A stretch of 64,000 nt of DNA, taken from assembly GCA_027405735.1 (NCBI GenBank), contig JAPEHQ010000002.1, positions 3,422,501 to 3,486,500 of the forward strand, written 5' to 3'. Below the pieces are notes generated by a model, which saw nothing but the letters and a program-made list of their open reading frames with translations, ran no database searches and was not told the DNA's origin. The stretch comes from Mucor racemosus. Its lineage: Eukaryota > Mucoromycota > Mucoromycetes > Mucorales > Mucoraceae. Both the position numbers and the translations under genes were made by a program. The stretch's first letter is position 1; each line of letters begins with the position of its first letter. Of this stretch, positions 34,644 through 47,253 are shown piece by piece.

Positions 34644-36769
34644 TTTAGCTTATTAAAGTCAATACTCTACTCTTCTTTTTATGTAATAAGTACAAGTGAG
34701 AGATACAATTGTGCATAATTGTATCCATTTTTTTCATAATTACTACCCTTGATATTAAGCAATCATATGTAAATTCCATTTTAATAATCATCGTTTAAGA
34801 CTTGACCTTGGATAAAGTTGTATGTGAAGTCTTTTGTTTTTTATTGTTAAAAAAATGAATATATAGGATTAAACTTAATATTTGAATCGTTTAAAATGCA
34901 CATATGCTAAATTATTACTTTCTTTGACAACTTGTCATGATATATCGAAACATTATCAAGTAATCGCTCAAAACGATGCTTCGAATGACATGTGAAGCTT
35001 GCAACAACTTCTGAAGGTAGCCCTTTCTTGATAGAAACCACAGACATTCAAGGTTTAGATCTAAAAATTGCAACACCCAAAGCAGAAAATAGAATTAAAA
35101 ATCGGATTTGCCATATACTTTTTAAAATCAGAATTTTTACAATAGCCAAAAGGTATTTCAAAAAAGCATTTGAAAAGACAAGGTCAAAAATAACCATTAT
35201 ACAATATACTTTAAGCAAGGTGATATACTATTAAATTAAAGATAATGAAGCAGTAGCCGATTTCGTTGATAAAATTAACCAGATATGCAAACTAACTGTA
35301 ATTACAAATAATGTGCCACTCAATAAAACTATAAAGTGGTGCGTCAAGAATCAAAGCTATTATTAGGATTCTCTCTTGATATATAAATATAACTGATGAT
35401 AATCTTCTTTTGACGATGAAGAATTGGATGAAGATAAAGAGGATAATAGCCCTAGAGGCCACACTCTATTAAATGAAACGACAAGATCACACAAAATAAA
35501 GATCAACAACTGATCTCATTCTATCTATAATCTTGAAATAATAAAAATTTATATATATATATAGAACTATGCCAAGGATTAACAGAATACTCTTTTAGAT
35601 CAAGAAAATACATTTTTTGTAATTTGATATCAAACTACCAGAATATCTTGTATAAATAATCCAACATTCGATATGCGTATCATTTCTTTTTTTTGCTTAC
35701 ACGGTAAATTACCTGCAATATTTTTTAAAAAAAAAATCGTGATTTCTACTGTTTTTCCCCTCATGAATAATCCAAAATCATATCCTCCTTCTACATTCAA
35801 ACCAGAAGTTGCCAGACACAGCCCATTACATTATATTTTCATCAGTCTCAAAAAGGCTTTTAGTTCAAAAAGAGATCACCAAGAAAAGAGACCCCAAGAT
35901 GGCAAGACTAATCCAATGGAATAATTTATACAGTATATACTCGCATTACATAGCCGCACATTTTCATTTTACATTATTAAAAAAAACCCCCTCTTTTACG
36001 TAATAAAAAAAAAAGTATAAAATCTTATTCCATATATAATGTGTATATTTTTACTTCCAAAAAACTTTCAGGTGTATAACATTTTATCGATTATCATGCA
36101 TGTACCTTAGATTGAATTTTATTACCGAAATCTCGGTTAAACGTGTTCCTCGTTCTGCCATTTGACATGTACCCCATTTGTAACCATTACAGGGCCGCTG
36201 AAACTTTCTCACGGTGTTACCAAAAAAAATTCATATAAAATTCTATTTATTTTTAGAAATAGTATAATTTATTTTTATAATTATAACAATAAACACAGAA
36301 TGTGGGTAGCTTCCGTTGCCAAGGGATATGTCAATTTATATGTACTATATTTGGATTGAAATATTCTGTTTTTGATGCATTCAATCTTTATTGGAAGCAT
36401 ATAAATCTTCACTCAAAATGCCAAGCTCGGTAAATGTTTTGCAGAATGATAAATATACAGTAGAATCAGGCCGATTTGTTAATTCCCGGAATTGTGATGA
36501 CAACACTCTTTTACTTCAAAGCGCTATTTTTTTTTTTTTTTTTTTTTTTTTGCGATATCATTTTGGCAAAAGGTGTAAATAATTCTATTTTTGACTAGAA
36601 AATTATCCTTGGATCTAGCACTCAAAATTTAGAAGTTTTCCACTTTTACGTATCAAAGGTTGTATTGTTTTTGCTGTTCGAAGGGCACAGAATATAGTAA
36701 TTATAAAAACCAATCTTTTAATGTAATAGTGATATATTCAATTGATTTTATAAAATTATACGCTTTTGT
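34644..36769. other. Intergenic; possible gag-like decay, no intact gene
   Basis: From about 34960 to 35360 conceptual fragments (AVADFVDKINQICK and KTIKWCVKNQ) look protein-like, but stops separate them and no family is recognisable. Polypyrimidine and poly-T runs at 36520-36552. Nothing else seen. Confidence 0.4.
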
Positions 36770-36971
36770 CAGCACCTTAACCTTTACCTGAGATGCTCAA
36801 CTTTAATCTAAAAATATGTATCTGGAAATATCCTACCTTTTGCCGTTGGTATAACGTTTTTAGTGTTAATGTTTCAGATTCTTACGGGTATTTCACTGCA
36901 AAAATATAGAAACTTTGAACCTTCATAACTCTGCAAAAAATTAAGTTATACTAAAATTTTCTAATAATAAA
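36770..36971 (+). repeat. R3 repeat fragment (interrupted by LTR-A copy 3)
   Basis: Related to 47090-47250: both contain GAGATGCTCA-CTTTAAT, AATGTTTCAGATT-TTACG-GTATTTCACTG and CTCTGCAAAAAATTAA-type sequence. Ends where LTR-A begins. Confidence 0.6.
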
Positions 36972-37250
36972 TGCAGTGGAATTGCATACTAAAACGCTTG
37001 ATAATAGTAAGATAACCTAATTTCCAAGTGTCTGTCATAAAATATGATGCCACTTGAAATGTTAACAACAATAATAAACAAACACTTCAATTGAACACAA
37101 TAACAAACGCATGCTAAAAATATGGAATACCCTTTTTGAACCATACATGTCGTGTAGATGATAGCACCCTTGATCACGGCGCAATCAATTACACAAATGA
37201 CATATATATCAAAACAGGATTCTATCCAAATCAATAATAATAATAAACAA
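36972..37250 (+). mobile_element. LTR-A copy 3, 3'-truncated
   Basis: Starts TGCAGTGGAATTGCATAC and matches the first 270 bp or so of the LTR at 50937, including TGATCACGGCGCAATCAATT, then similarity stops at about 37250. The loss of the 3' end leaves it joined to unrelated sequence and then to a Tc1/mariner-type relic. Confidence 0.8.
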
Positions 37251-37389
37251 GAATATTGTTATTGTTACATAGCGCTCGCAAATCAATCGAGCGCATGCCA
37301 GCTCGATCAATTAAATTGTGCATTTGTCGAGCTCCAAATATATTCTATTGCTAAAATGTTCAAAGAGCCCAAGCATAAACCACGATATA

Positions 37390-37830
37390 TACAGTATAAC
37401 TCTGGTAAAGCTTATAATTCCTCTAGCGCATATACACTCAATCATGCTCAGATTAACGCATTTTTGTGTGTGCACCTTTACATTTGCTGGAGTACCAACT
37501 TTCGACCATGCACGCCCTCTCATCAGTTGAAAGTAAAAGCCAGCTTCATTAATAAACACACAGTTTTTTTTTGGAAATCAACACCGGCCTCTATATCCAC
37601 TTGTTGATGAATTTGTAGCGAAGATTGAGCGCTCTATGCACATCCCTTTCAATTGTGTATTTACTAGCTTGCTTTAATATCAAGCAGCACTTTTTATTAA
37701 TATGTAGTTTTGTCAAAAATATTGATTTTTCATGGAGTAATGAAGATATTAAGTCATATCTTTGTTTTTCGACCTCAATCCCCATCCGAAAGTCTCGGTT
37801 TTGAGCGATTTCCAAAACAAATGTTTAAAA
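37390..37830 (-). pseudogene. Tc1/mariner-type transposase fragment (R3 copy 1)
   Basis: Minus-strand pieces EVEKQRYDLISSLLHEKSIF, LILKQASKYTIERDVHRALN and FINEAGFYFQLMRGRAWSKV / GTPANVKVHTQKCVNLSMIE are collinear with the better preserved transposase at 53.0-53.86 kb. Here the first catalytic Asp of the FIDEAGF motif reads Asn (FINEAGF), a frame break separates the parts, and everything after ARGIISFTRVI is missing. Non-functional. Confidence 0.78.
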
Positions 37831-38104
37831 CTCTCTTATTATAATTAGCATGAACCAATGTAGAATTTAAAGGGCTACAAATAACAATTAATATAATAAT
37901 AATATTATTATAGCATCTGTAGAGTAAATTGAGAAAAATAGATACTTTTTTCTTCGAATTTTGGCTTTTATAACTTAAATTCAAAAAGTTGAACTTTCGA
38001 TCCTTAATATCTCTGCAAAAAATTAAAATATACCAACACTTTTTAATAATAAAAATTATTTGCTTTAAAATACTCTATAACATATTTCAACATGAAAAAA
38101 ACTC

Positions 38105-38493
38105 AATGATATATCAGAGGTTTACCCAGATGTAGAAATCCAGGAACATCTATTGAAATCCAACATGGTATGACATTTAGTAACTCATATTAAATGTTAT
38201 ACTCATACATAACCACTAGCATTAACAGCGACTTTCAGGAACACTTGGCAACAGTGAAATATAAGAAATCCAACATCTTATCCAAATGATACAATCACAG
38301 ATTCCCAATTCCACAAATTCCATTGTATATGATTTGTTCCCAAATCATATCAAGTACCTCAATACCCTGCAATTCATTAATAATATTAATAATCATATAA
38401 CTATTTAGAAAACATATAAATACGAAGCATCAATAAATTAATAAAATGTATCTTTTAGCAGAGTATTTTTATATTAGTATCTTTTGATATAAC
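38105..38493. mobile_element. 389-bp insertion in R3 with ACTC duplication (LTR-like)
   Basis: R3 copy 3 (about 52650) preserves the empty site GAAAAAAACTCTGGGCAC; here the sequence is ...AAACTC, 389 bp, then ACTCTGGGCAC, so ACTC is duplicated. The insert begins AATGATATATCAGAGG and ends TTTTGATATAAC, contains a TATA-like ACATATAAATACG near its right end, and has no coding capacity. It may be a short solo LTR (TGATAT...ATAACA) or a non-autonomous element. Confidence 0.7.
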
Positions 38494-39370
38494 ACTCTGG
38501 GCACTTCTTTTTTATTTCGTTTTTTTGGCATTTCTGTGGTACACTTCAAAATATTGGTTAAATCGAGCAGCATTTTTTTTTTTACATTCATATCATCAAC
38601 CTCATTGAGCTCTCTCGGACCCAATTTAATTGTTTTCAAAATATTGATTTTTTGTGGACATCTTCAAAAATGTGTACAAAGAGATACCTTCGTTTCTAGC
38701 TTTAATTTTTTTCCTTGTATACCCTCATCCCAAATGCTGGATTTGAAAAAAATTGGACAAAAATCTCGTTTTTGCTACGAAAAATGCAGCTAGAAGACTT
38801 CGCAATAACCCAATCAATAGATCATCTTGTTGTGCATTATTTCCGCAACTTATATTTTGAGCCTAATTTTAAAAAGTTTTGTGCATCTTCAAAAAACCTT
38901 TGGAATTTCAATTGCATTTTGTGCAAAATCTAATGTAAAACATTTGCTTGGTTTTTATTTCAGTGGATGCAGAATTAAAAACTGTACAAAAGCTATTTAA
39001 TACTCTAGGTCGACTTACTTTGTAGTTCATGAGCCATTAAACAATTTTGTTTTTTGAATCATTTTTCGTTCATTCCTTCACAATTAGAGCCCCGTTACTG
39101 TAGGGGTTAAGCTGTGATATGAACTACCATTTTAATTATCTCGACGAAGAATTAGTATTTTTTGCTGAAACAAAAAACAGAGAGTAATTTTGAGTAGGAT
39201 TTAGTTTGTAAATACAAAAAATTAACACTTCAATTTAGATGCTCCATTTTACATAATCAATGTTAGGTTAGCCTTGGTTAATTTTGGTCAATATTTGATC
39301 CGTATATTTATATTTGGTATTAATATCTCTATGTTCCGAGAGATATCAATGGCCTATAGAGCCAAAGCCC
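38494..39370 (-). repeat. R3 repeat, left arm (copy 1)
   Basis: Non-coding arm that precedes the transposase in the R3 element. Collinear with 49400-50140 (same orientation) and, inverted, with 51940-52680 and 60735-61148: shared GGTCGACTTACTTTG, TAATTATCTCGACGAAGAAT, GATGCAGAATTAAAAACTGT. It abuts a LINE relic at about 39370. Confidence 0.75.
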
Positions 39371-39378
39371 ATCCTTCC

Positions 39379-40990
39379 TTAAGCTTTTACGTAATTCGAC
39401 TCAATATTGGGCGAAAAAATCTGATATCTACCTTTTACAACCGTAAAAAAGTGAACGGCGGCAAAGTCTACATCGTGAACATTATGTAAAAAGAGCAAGA
39501 TATCATCAGCATAACTGAGGAGCTTCAAAGGAGGAAAAAGAGGGGGAATGAAGGGAATGTCAGCGGTGAAGTGGTCACCTTGAATTTGTTCATCATCCGA
39601 TATACTGCGTAGTAGAGGTTCAAGACCAAAGGTATATAAAATGCAGGAGATTGGATCACCCTGTTTCAGGCCTCGGAGCTTGGGAACCGTGCGCGTGAAC
39701 ATGTGTGCATTGTCATTGAGGACGATGCTGTTGTTCAGGAACAGGGTATATATGGATGTAACAATTGCGGGTGGAAAACCGAAATGAAGCATCACTCGTT
39801 GTAAGTGGTCTAAGTTCACTCTGTCATAAGCGTTTTGCTGATACAGCAATAAACCTAATTCAAATCCATCAGCATAATTGGATGCTGCATCTTCAAGAAT
39901 CATATGGGCCCGCAAACGATTGAAAGCAATGTTACGACCTGGCATAAAGACTTGTTAATGGGGTTGATAATCGTCTCAGCTACAGACATGAGACGCCTAT
40001 TAAGTAATCGCGTAAAGATTTTGTCATCGCAGTGGACCAGTTGGAGGGGACGATGGTTACCGATTTGAGCGGGATTGCCTTCCTTTGGTAGTAGGGGCAC
40101 GATATTTATGCTCCAAGATACCGGGAAAATGGCATGTGCTAATGTTTGGTTATAGATATGAAGTACGATGTCTTTTGCAGCTGGATGGCGGGTCAAAAAA
40201 CCGAGAATTTCATAGGGTAAATGATCACTCCCTGGCAACGGCTTTGAGGGGTGATGTTTGCTAGCCGCTACTATCTTGTCAATCTCAAGGAAGCAAGCAT
40301 TGCATCTTTTTCCGCAGACTTAAGACGCCGATGGTCATCATGATTGAAAGAGATCCCCCGTAGTGCATTTGTGGCAATAATGTTTGAAGGATCAGAGTAA
40401 AACTGGTGGATTACATCGACCTTTTCCTCATGAGTGGTGGTGAGATGTCCTTGGGGGTTGTAGAAATGAGGAGTATTCCGTTAGGCCTTCCGAGAGGAAG
40501 ACGACCGCTTAAATAATTCAGGAGATCTATCGCCGTTCTCCCTCCAAAGTTTACCAGATTTAAGTATTATTTCGATCTGTGCATGTTCTTCCTGTAGTTG
40601 ACCTAAGAGTCCTTCTACGAAAGGTAACAGCGTCGAAAAGATTATAGTGTGTATATACAGTAGTTCTGTAGGATTTAATTGCGTTTTGATGGGAGTTTCG
40701 TAATGGATTTGTTGAGCCAAGATTTGTGATCTAATTGAAAATATTTGGAATAATTTGCGATTTCCTCTTTAATATTGTCCATAATTGTTGAGGCGAATTA
40801 CTGGTAGGATCAGAGAGGCCTGAAGACAAATGTGACTCAAAGATGTCTTCAATGTATGGATGCAGTCCGCGACGGTAAGTTGGCACCTTGGCTAGGAATG
40901 AGGTTGCCTTCCAATTACCTTGGCCCCATTGAGTAGAAGTGGCATTTTTTCTAATTTGACGATCACCAAAAAGTCGGTGGTTCAATATGA
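39379..40990 (-). pseudogene. LINE ORF2 relic: reverse transcriptase
   Basis: Minus-strand fragments in order: NHRLFGDRQIRKNATSTQWG; ELLYIHTIIFSTLLPFVEGL; GKLWRENGDRSPELFKR; PGSDHLPYEILGFLTRH; NIVPLLPKEGNPAQIGNHRP; LNRRLM; GRNIAFNRLRAHMILEDAAS; LGLLLYQQNAYDRVN; LRGLKQGDPISCILYTFGLE; and the palm catalytic motif LSYADDILLFL. These are reverse transcriptase blocks of an L1-like non-LTR element. Several frameshifts and stops split it; note QNAYDRV where the family normally has Asp-x-x-Lys-A(F/Y)D. It is cut at 39375 by R3 and at about 40990. The apurinic endonuclease and C-terminal zinc knuckle are absent here. Confidence 0.85.
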
Positions 40991-43900
40991 TTTCAATGCC
41001 AAATTATACCGTCAAAACTTGAAACATCTCTTATAAAAGTAAACTGTTGCCTAATTGATGGAGCAAAAAAAAATAAGAGGGTATACTATCATAGTTTGAT
41101 AGTATTTCGGCAAAGTTAAATATTAAATAATCTGATTCAAAGACAGAATAAAAATGCCTAAAGACTTTTATACCATTATCTGAGAATCGAAGATTTTATG
41201 ATAAAAGCAGTAGTATGGGTAATTGGGATAGTTATAGCGATAGTATTAACAACCTCTTTCTTCCTGCCTTTCCAAAGACTATTTAAAACTCTAGCTAACC
41301 TTATTTGATATGTATATGATGCAGGACATGTTGGAGGCGTATTAATTGATTAACCTTTTTGAATGGTTTCTCCTTCAATCAGTTTGCCATTCAGTTGATC
41401 ATTTCAAACACTATCATTACAAAAAGGGAGTCTCTATTCTTTTAACATGTGAATACTCTTTTTTTGGATGGATAAAAAGAGATTCATTACGCTTTGTTTT
41501 GATTCGTTCAGAGTGGAAGTACTAAATTTTTGTAAATAATCTCATGATTATTGATAAACAAGCCTTTACCTTCTTTAGTGGGTTTCGATAATCATAAAAT
41601 GCTGATTGGATGGGAATAAACCTATACAAAAAAAGCTGTAAACCGTTTTATCGATAACTGCTTGCAATAATACTCTGCTTTTGTACTCAATTAAGAACAA
41701 TGTATACAATGTAAAGAAAAGAAAAAGCCCACTTTATAGAACATATTCCTAGGGTCTGCCGTCGAAAACACTCTATTAAATTGTACTACTATTCAATTTA
41801 TGCACTTTGTTTACACAAGATTATACATTCATTTGACCTCGTAATTAATTGTTGATATGGTATCTTTTTTTATTTTAAAAAAATCAAAAAAAAAATCTAA
41901 TCGACCTGAAAACAACAAAAGAAACAATCAAACAATCAAACAAGCCTACATTTATTGCTACAAATTACTTCTATTGACTGCATGCTACTGATAAAAGACA
42001 AAAATCTCTACAAACCTTTGAAACTAAAGCTAGAAACCTCTACCAAAAGCTATAAACATTCACTACAAATCTTTCCATCTCTGCACACGGCTATCTTCTA
42101 TCTTCTGTCTTCATTTCTCTAAAGTAATCTCATATTGCTGGTATAAAACTCAAAGCATCTTTCAAGAATTGGCATCTCCAATTAAAAACAAGACTCTCAA
42201 AACTCTATCCTAGCTTGATGCCTGCATCTTCTCTTTAAAATAACTTTCCCATAAACTATCTAAATCAACATAAATTAAATCATTTTAATTATTCAAGTTA
42301 TTATGGATAGCATTTTGAATAAAACAAGCATCACTGAAACAACAATCCACAGCAGATCATCCTTTCTGGCTCTCCGAGCTATTTCTATATAATACTAATA
42401 TTATATATCGCTTGATAGGACAGTATATAGCATGGCCATATAATTTATATTTGGACAAGATATAAAGTTGGATCACTGCATAAATTGGATTATGTTTTAT
42501 TCATCATAAATAACAGTTATATTCTAGAACATGTACCACCATATCGATTGCTTTGTCTAGAATCAAGGCCAATTTGCACTATCATATGGAAACCTTCTTA
42601 AACATGTTACACTTGCTATACAAAATTATTTCCTATCGAGAAACGCCCAATTTTTATAAACATTACTTTTTTTGGCCTGGTTTCAATCAACGTATATCTA
42701 TAATATTTTTTTCCGGGTCCTGAATTCAAACTCATAGGAAAAAATATACAAAACGTAAACAAACCCCCGTAGGGAAAGCAAGATAAGAATGCAAATGGTC
42801 AATTTACAAGAGAACAAAGCAAGGCAATGAAATAAAAAGTATATGGTTTTGTAGGAAATTTTATGGGGAATTCAATAATGTTATTTTGGATGTATAAAGT
42901 AAACGGTAGCTTAAAAAACGCTTCAAAAAAACAATGCATTCTATCCGTGGGAGTTTGTATCAACTCTTTTGTCAGCTTTTACTGAGAGAAAAATGTATAT
43001 AAACAAGGCAAATATTCATCCCATTTCCATATTTTTTCTTTTCATCCTTCATCACAACTCAAGACTCAGGTTCAAGACTCAAGGTTCAAGACTCAAGGTT
43101 CAAGACTCAAGATTCAAGATTCAAGGTTTAAGGCTCCAGGCTCAAGATTCAAGGTTCAAGGCTCCAGGCTCAAGACTCCAGGCTCAAAACTCCAGGTTCA
43201 AGGTACAAAACGGAATAGTTATTATGGTGTAAGGCAAGTATACTTTAATATCCCTATAATTATCCACTTTTGCTAATATATTTACTTTTATGCTAGATTG
43301 GCTGTACCTTTTCGTGATTCTCCCTAGGTGAGGGAGTACTAGTCGTGTTGTATCCGATTTGCTTCCATTACTTGTTATCCAGAATGTGCGATTATGCGCG
43401 TGCCGAGGTATAACAATTTTGGGCTTATCAATATGGTTACTTCTACGACCCTTTAATTTTTGGAAACAGACTGAACTCTCACTTTCCCGTAGTTGTTTCT
43501 GTCAGTATCATCGTGAATTCAATTCACTTTGAGAAGCCAAGAAGAGTTCATTTTTTATAATAATTTAAATGAAAATCCCTTTTTTTTTAATGAATAAATA
43601 ATAAAATATCTTGCTTGATCTTTAAATTTTATAACATCTTCTATGAACATCATATGTAAATGTATAAATAATTCACATTAATTAAATAAAAAAATGCAGT
43701 TGCTATATAAATATGTCTTTCAATATGTTATCATCTTCATAATTTGGTTTATTTTGATTTGGATGCTCCAAACTATTCTTTGAAAATGTGTTACATATCG
43801 GAGTAGAATATTTCACTGAAGTGGTTTTATAAAGACGAGGTCAAAAACCAATTTCATCATAGATTAATCTTTACCAGAGAGTAAATGCTTTAGATAACAT

Positions 43901-44645
43901 GAAGAAAGACCAGAATTTAATCCACCTAGCTGACTTCAGAGAAAATAAAGCTATAAAAATAGGCACCTCAATATAAAATAATATAAAATAATATGAAATG
44001 CCAATATCGTTCATTACCTCCTAACCAAATGGATATAGTAGAGTATAGAAATACATTCACATTATGCAATATATACCTTTGACTACGCATAATTCTAATA
44101 AATTTAGCATAAAATTGATATTTCTAAAGAATTGTTTTATGTACTTTTTGCACGAACCTGAAGCTCAAATTTGGTCAAAATATTTCCTGGATTAGATACC
44201 GTCTTGCTATATTTTTTTCTCAGATTTTTGGGGTCATAAAAAACATGATCAGGATCCACCTCCAAACCCTTACAGATACAGGCAAAAATCAGTCGATTTC
44301 GTTTAATTGGTAATTTGACCCTAAAAATTGCAATTTCTATTAAGGCTTTTCTAAGCTCAAAATGACCAGAATGTTTTGGTAATTTATTTAAAATAATTTA
44401 TTTAGCTGTTTATTATTCATAAAATAGACTTTTGTGCATAAAACCATTATTTTTATTTTTCAAAATTGAGCAATTTTTTTGGTGAGAACATTTTAAGCCA
44501 GTATTACCATTCGACGCAGAGTCTCATGTTCAACTTATAACTGTTAATAAGCTATGTAGATTTACATAATAGTTTTTTGAGGAATATGCGAAAAAGTCGT
44601 GGAAAATTTCCAAAGTGGCATAATTTTTGTTTTTAAATGAGTTTT
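40991..44645. other. Long AT-rich spacer; no gene recognised
   Basis: No coding family recognised over 3.6 kb apart from the minisatellite at 43065-43205. Sequence from about 44100 to 44640 has the texture of old non-coding repeat (CCTGAAGCTCA...), but I cannot place it. Confidence 0.45.
43065..43205 (+). repeat. 7/14-bp minisatellite
   Basis: About ten tandem 14-bp units, AGACTCAAGGTTCA with variants (AGGCTCCAGGCTCA, AGATTCAAGGTTCA), each made of two 7-bp halves A(A/G)G(A/G)(C/T)TC-like. Because 14 is not a multiple of three, an open frame across it cycles through QDSRFK/QGSRLK-like residues; that frame is not evidence of a gene. Confidence 0.9.
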
Positions 44646-44659
44646 ATTTGCTGCACGTA

Positions 44660-45481
44660 AATTCTGATGAGGAGTCTGAATTAAGCCGTGCTCAACAAGG
44701 AATAAAATACATAAATGGTTATGTAATCTAAATAAAAAAGGGGGAGGGAGAGAAGAATGGTATAAGAATGATGCAAACTGGAGGAAGGGTTAGCCAAACG
44801 ATGTCTAGAGAGTTTCTTCTGATTGAATCTTAACCAGAGAACGGCGAAATGAGGCGAAAAGGGAGGCAGATGCCAGTAAAATTTGGTCGAAAATGAATCG
44901 TCAGTTGGCCTTTCATACCTCAGACAACGCCACGATGAGGATAAGGGAGGGTTTGAGGGTGGTGGTACCGACTAAGACTTTAACAGCATGAGAACTCAGG
45001 GAGATTAGGCTCTGAATGGTCATTCCTAAGGAAGTATCCGGCAATACGTATTCTTGAATGAGATTACCAGATTACCCCAGAAGAGTCGTTTTTCCCTACA
45101 GTAAAACAATAAATGGTTAGTGGATTTAACGATGCTTAAGCATACGCAGCAGTGAGGGTCGTTTTTAGTTGGGTTGCATTGTGAACAATATAGCTTGGTA
45201 GAAATTGTACGCTGAGAAAGTCAATACAATGCATTTCTTTGGGTGTGATTTAGGGAGAGAGCCCAAAATTGGTTCCAAAACGTGGATGATTTTCCTTCAA
45301 ATAGTGTATTTATATAGCCTTGATGACTATCATTGACTATTTTTGTTTTTTGGAAGAAGAAAATGTCGCTACCAGTGAGACGAACATAACGAATGAAAGG
45401 AGGAATGAAATGCAGATTTTGCTGTTTCACTAGGCTACTACAACTGAGCGTGGCGATGTTGAGAGTGGTGGTGCCACTCAT
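44660..45481 (-). pseudogene. LINE ORF2 relic, internally deleted (endonuclease start joined to C-terminal zinc knuckle)
   Basis: The 5' part reads MSGTTTLNIATLSCSSLVKQ and RYVRLTGSDIFFFQKTKI, the start of an APE-type endonuclease (N-A-T-L-N-C-like, Q-E-T-K-like). At about codon 60 it passes into STFWNQFWALSLNHTQRNAL, and downstream CSQCNPTKNDPHCCVC ... HLLFYC REKRLFWGNL, the CCHC knuckle and following helix normally found at the ORF2 C-terminus. The rest of the endonuclease and the whole reverse transcriptase are missing. Stops and a frameshift after the knuckle show decay. Confidence 0.8.
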
Positions 45482-45483
45482 TA

Positions 45484-46597
45484 TTATATTTGGTTAATGC
45501 TCATAGCTTTGCAGGTACTACTGCAAGTGCTATCATCATGACCAGCTCTAGTGGAAGGTATGCGTCCATTGAGGACGAGTTCCAACGTAGAAGGTTTGAG
45601 TCGTTTGGCATCAGGATAAGAAGGATCATCCTCATCTGAGCGTTGGCGATGAGCTTTGTCCGTGGTAGTGTCCACTGCTAAAGGGCTAATTTTACATTCA
45701 GGGGTGAGGTGATCGAGGTGTTCAGGATGTTCCTGCATGTCGATATCTTTAGGAAAAGGGTAAGTCGTAGCTAATCTGGGGTTGCTCTTTGCAGAAGAGG
45801 CTAGGGTACACGGAGAAGATATTGAGGGCGCAGCATTTTTAGCTTTAGAAGAAGAGGATGCCTTATTGCTAGATTTACGAGGCTTCATGGAAGCGACAGT
45901 AATGACTTTGTCTGGTACATTAAAGAAGGTGTTCAAACGAGGACACACGTTACTAACATGGCCCTTGACATTACATGTATGGCATATCATCAAATTACAA
46001 ATTTCTGCGCAGTCAGCATTACAATGATCAGGGCTCTGGCAGTAACAACATTATTGAGGCATATCATCCCATTTTAAGAGTAATTTTCTGCTCTCTTCGG
46101 TGAAGGGAAGTTCGCGAGAGAGTTTCTCTTTGATAGGGGGCTCGGGATTAAGGTTAAGGACAACATAACCAGAGGCATAGAACAATTGTCCATCTAGATG
46201 AAAGCCCAGGTCCAAGACTTCACCTAGGGAGGACACTCGTTGTTGGAGAAGATCGCGTAAAACACGAGGATGTTTCAAAGGGAGATTGTCAATATGAACT
46301 CACTGGACTTTAGCGTCATTCATTTGGGAAACTAGGATAGTCTTTGATAACAGTGGATTCGTCCATTTCAAGGCCACACGAAATGTGTTTCTTGTAAACT
46401 TCAGATTCGGTATTCCAGCAGGTATCGATAAAGGTACGTTGCAGATACTTGCGTACCTGGAATAAAGTACCATAGAACGGATAATTTTTGTCAGTGTTAT
46501 ATGAACACAAACTTTTTTTAAAGCGTGAGTATCTGCAATATCAGTAATCTCAATCAAAGTACTGTTAGATTCTTTAACAACGATGTAAGGGGTGATA
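45484..46597 (-). pseudogene. LINE ORF1 relic with two zinc knuckles
   Basis: Collinear with the ORF1-like frame at 12139-13056, but broken by frameshifts and two stop codons near 46050. Parts: NSTLIEITDIADTHALKKVC; FRVALKWT; KDYPSFPNE; LRDLLQQRVSSLGEVLDLGF; LFYASGYVVLNLNPEPP; LLLKWDDMPQ; CCYCQSPDHCNADC; CHTCNVKGHVSNVCP (two CCHC-type knuckles); then a Ser/Pro-rich tail ending 3 bp before the ORF2 start at 45481, the compact ORF1-ORF2 arrangement expected in a bicistronic LINE. The 5' end abuts the R2 repeat at 46597. Confidence 0.83.
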
Positions 46598-46735
46598 CTG
46601 TATCCGATATCAAGATTTTGCACTTCAATACATATCGTAGTCAATAGATTGTAAGATGTATTATTGCTACTGTAGACGGTGATAAAGTATGGTACTTGGT
46701 GGAATACAACATGCATAATGTTAAATAATAAATTA
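46597..46735 (+). repeat. R2 repeat fragment (copy 3)
   Basis: Shares CGATATCAAGATTTTGCACTT and TAGATTGTAAGATGTATT with 51845-51900 and, inverted, with 16395-16450. Confidence 0.7.
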
Positions 46736-47089
46736 ATAAAAGCTTGTACATACCTTTGGGTATTATTCTCAAGATTTTACATACAGTAATATTAGATTTG
46801 AATTTTCAAAAGAAAATTGATAGTTTCAATCTTCAAAATCAGAGTATGCCTTCTTTCTATAACTAACCTCATAATAAACATTTTTTAGGGAATACTCTAT
46901 ACATTAATAAATAGATATGAATTGGTTCCATTATCTTACCTGTTTCAGAATTTATTTTATATCTCTCAGAAGACTCAAAAGCACGTATAATTTACTGCAT
47001 TTTCCTTAAAAATTGGGTCTCACTTTTCATCCCTGCCTAACTTTTGTTTTCACTAAATAACACCACGAAAAAAATATATACCAATGTAC
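46736..47089. other. No gene recognised
   Basis: AT-rich spacer between R2 and R3 fragments. Confidence 0.45.
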
Positions 47090-47253
47090 CTGAGATGCTC
47101 ACCTTTAATTCAAAAAAAATTATCCGGATATATCCTAATTTTTACATTTGGTATTAGTTTTTTAGCTCTAATGTTTCAGATTTTTACGCGTATTTCACTG
47201 CTAAAGGGTTGAAAACTTTGAGGCTTTATATCTCTACAAATAATTAAACTATA
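47090..47253. repeat. R3 copy 2, part left of the Tigger element
   Basis: Related to 36770-36960; continues after the Tigger insertion at 49353, so R3 was the pre-existing target. Confidence 0.65.

Noticed and set aside
42969..43232. Open frame with QDSRFK-like repeats
   Set aside because: It is the translation of a 14-bp minisatellite, and any frame through it appears repetitive.
43210..43560. Small structured RNA (snRNA-like) in a relatively GC-richer patch
   Set aside because: No U1-U6, SRP, RNase P/MRP or U3 core motifs could be matched.
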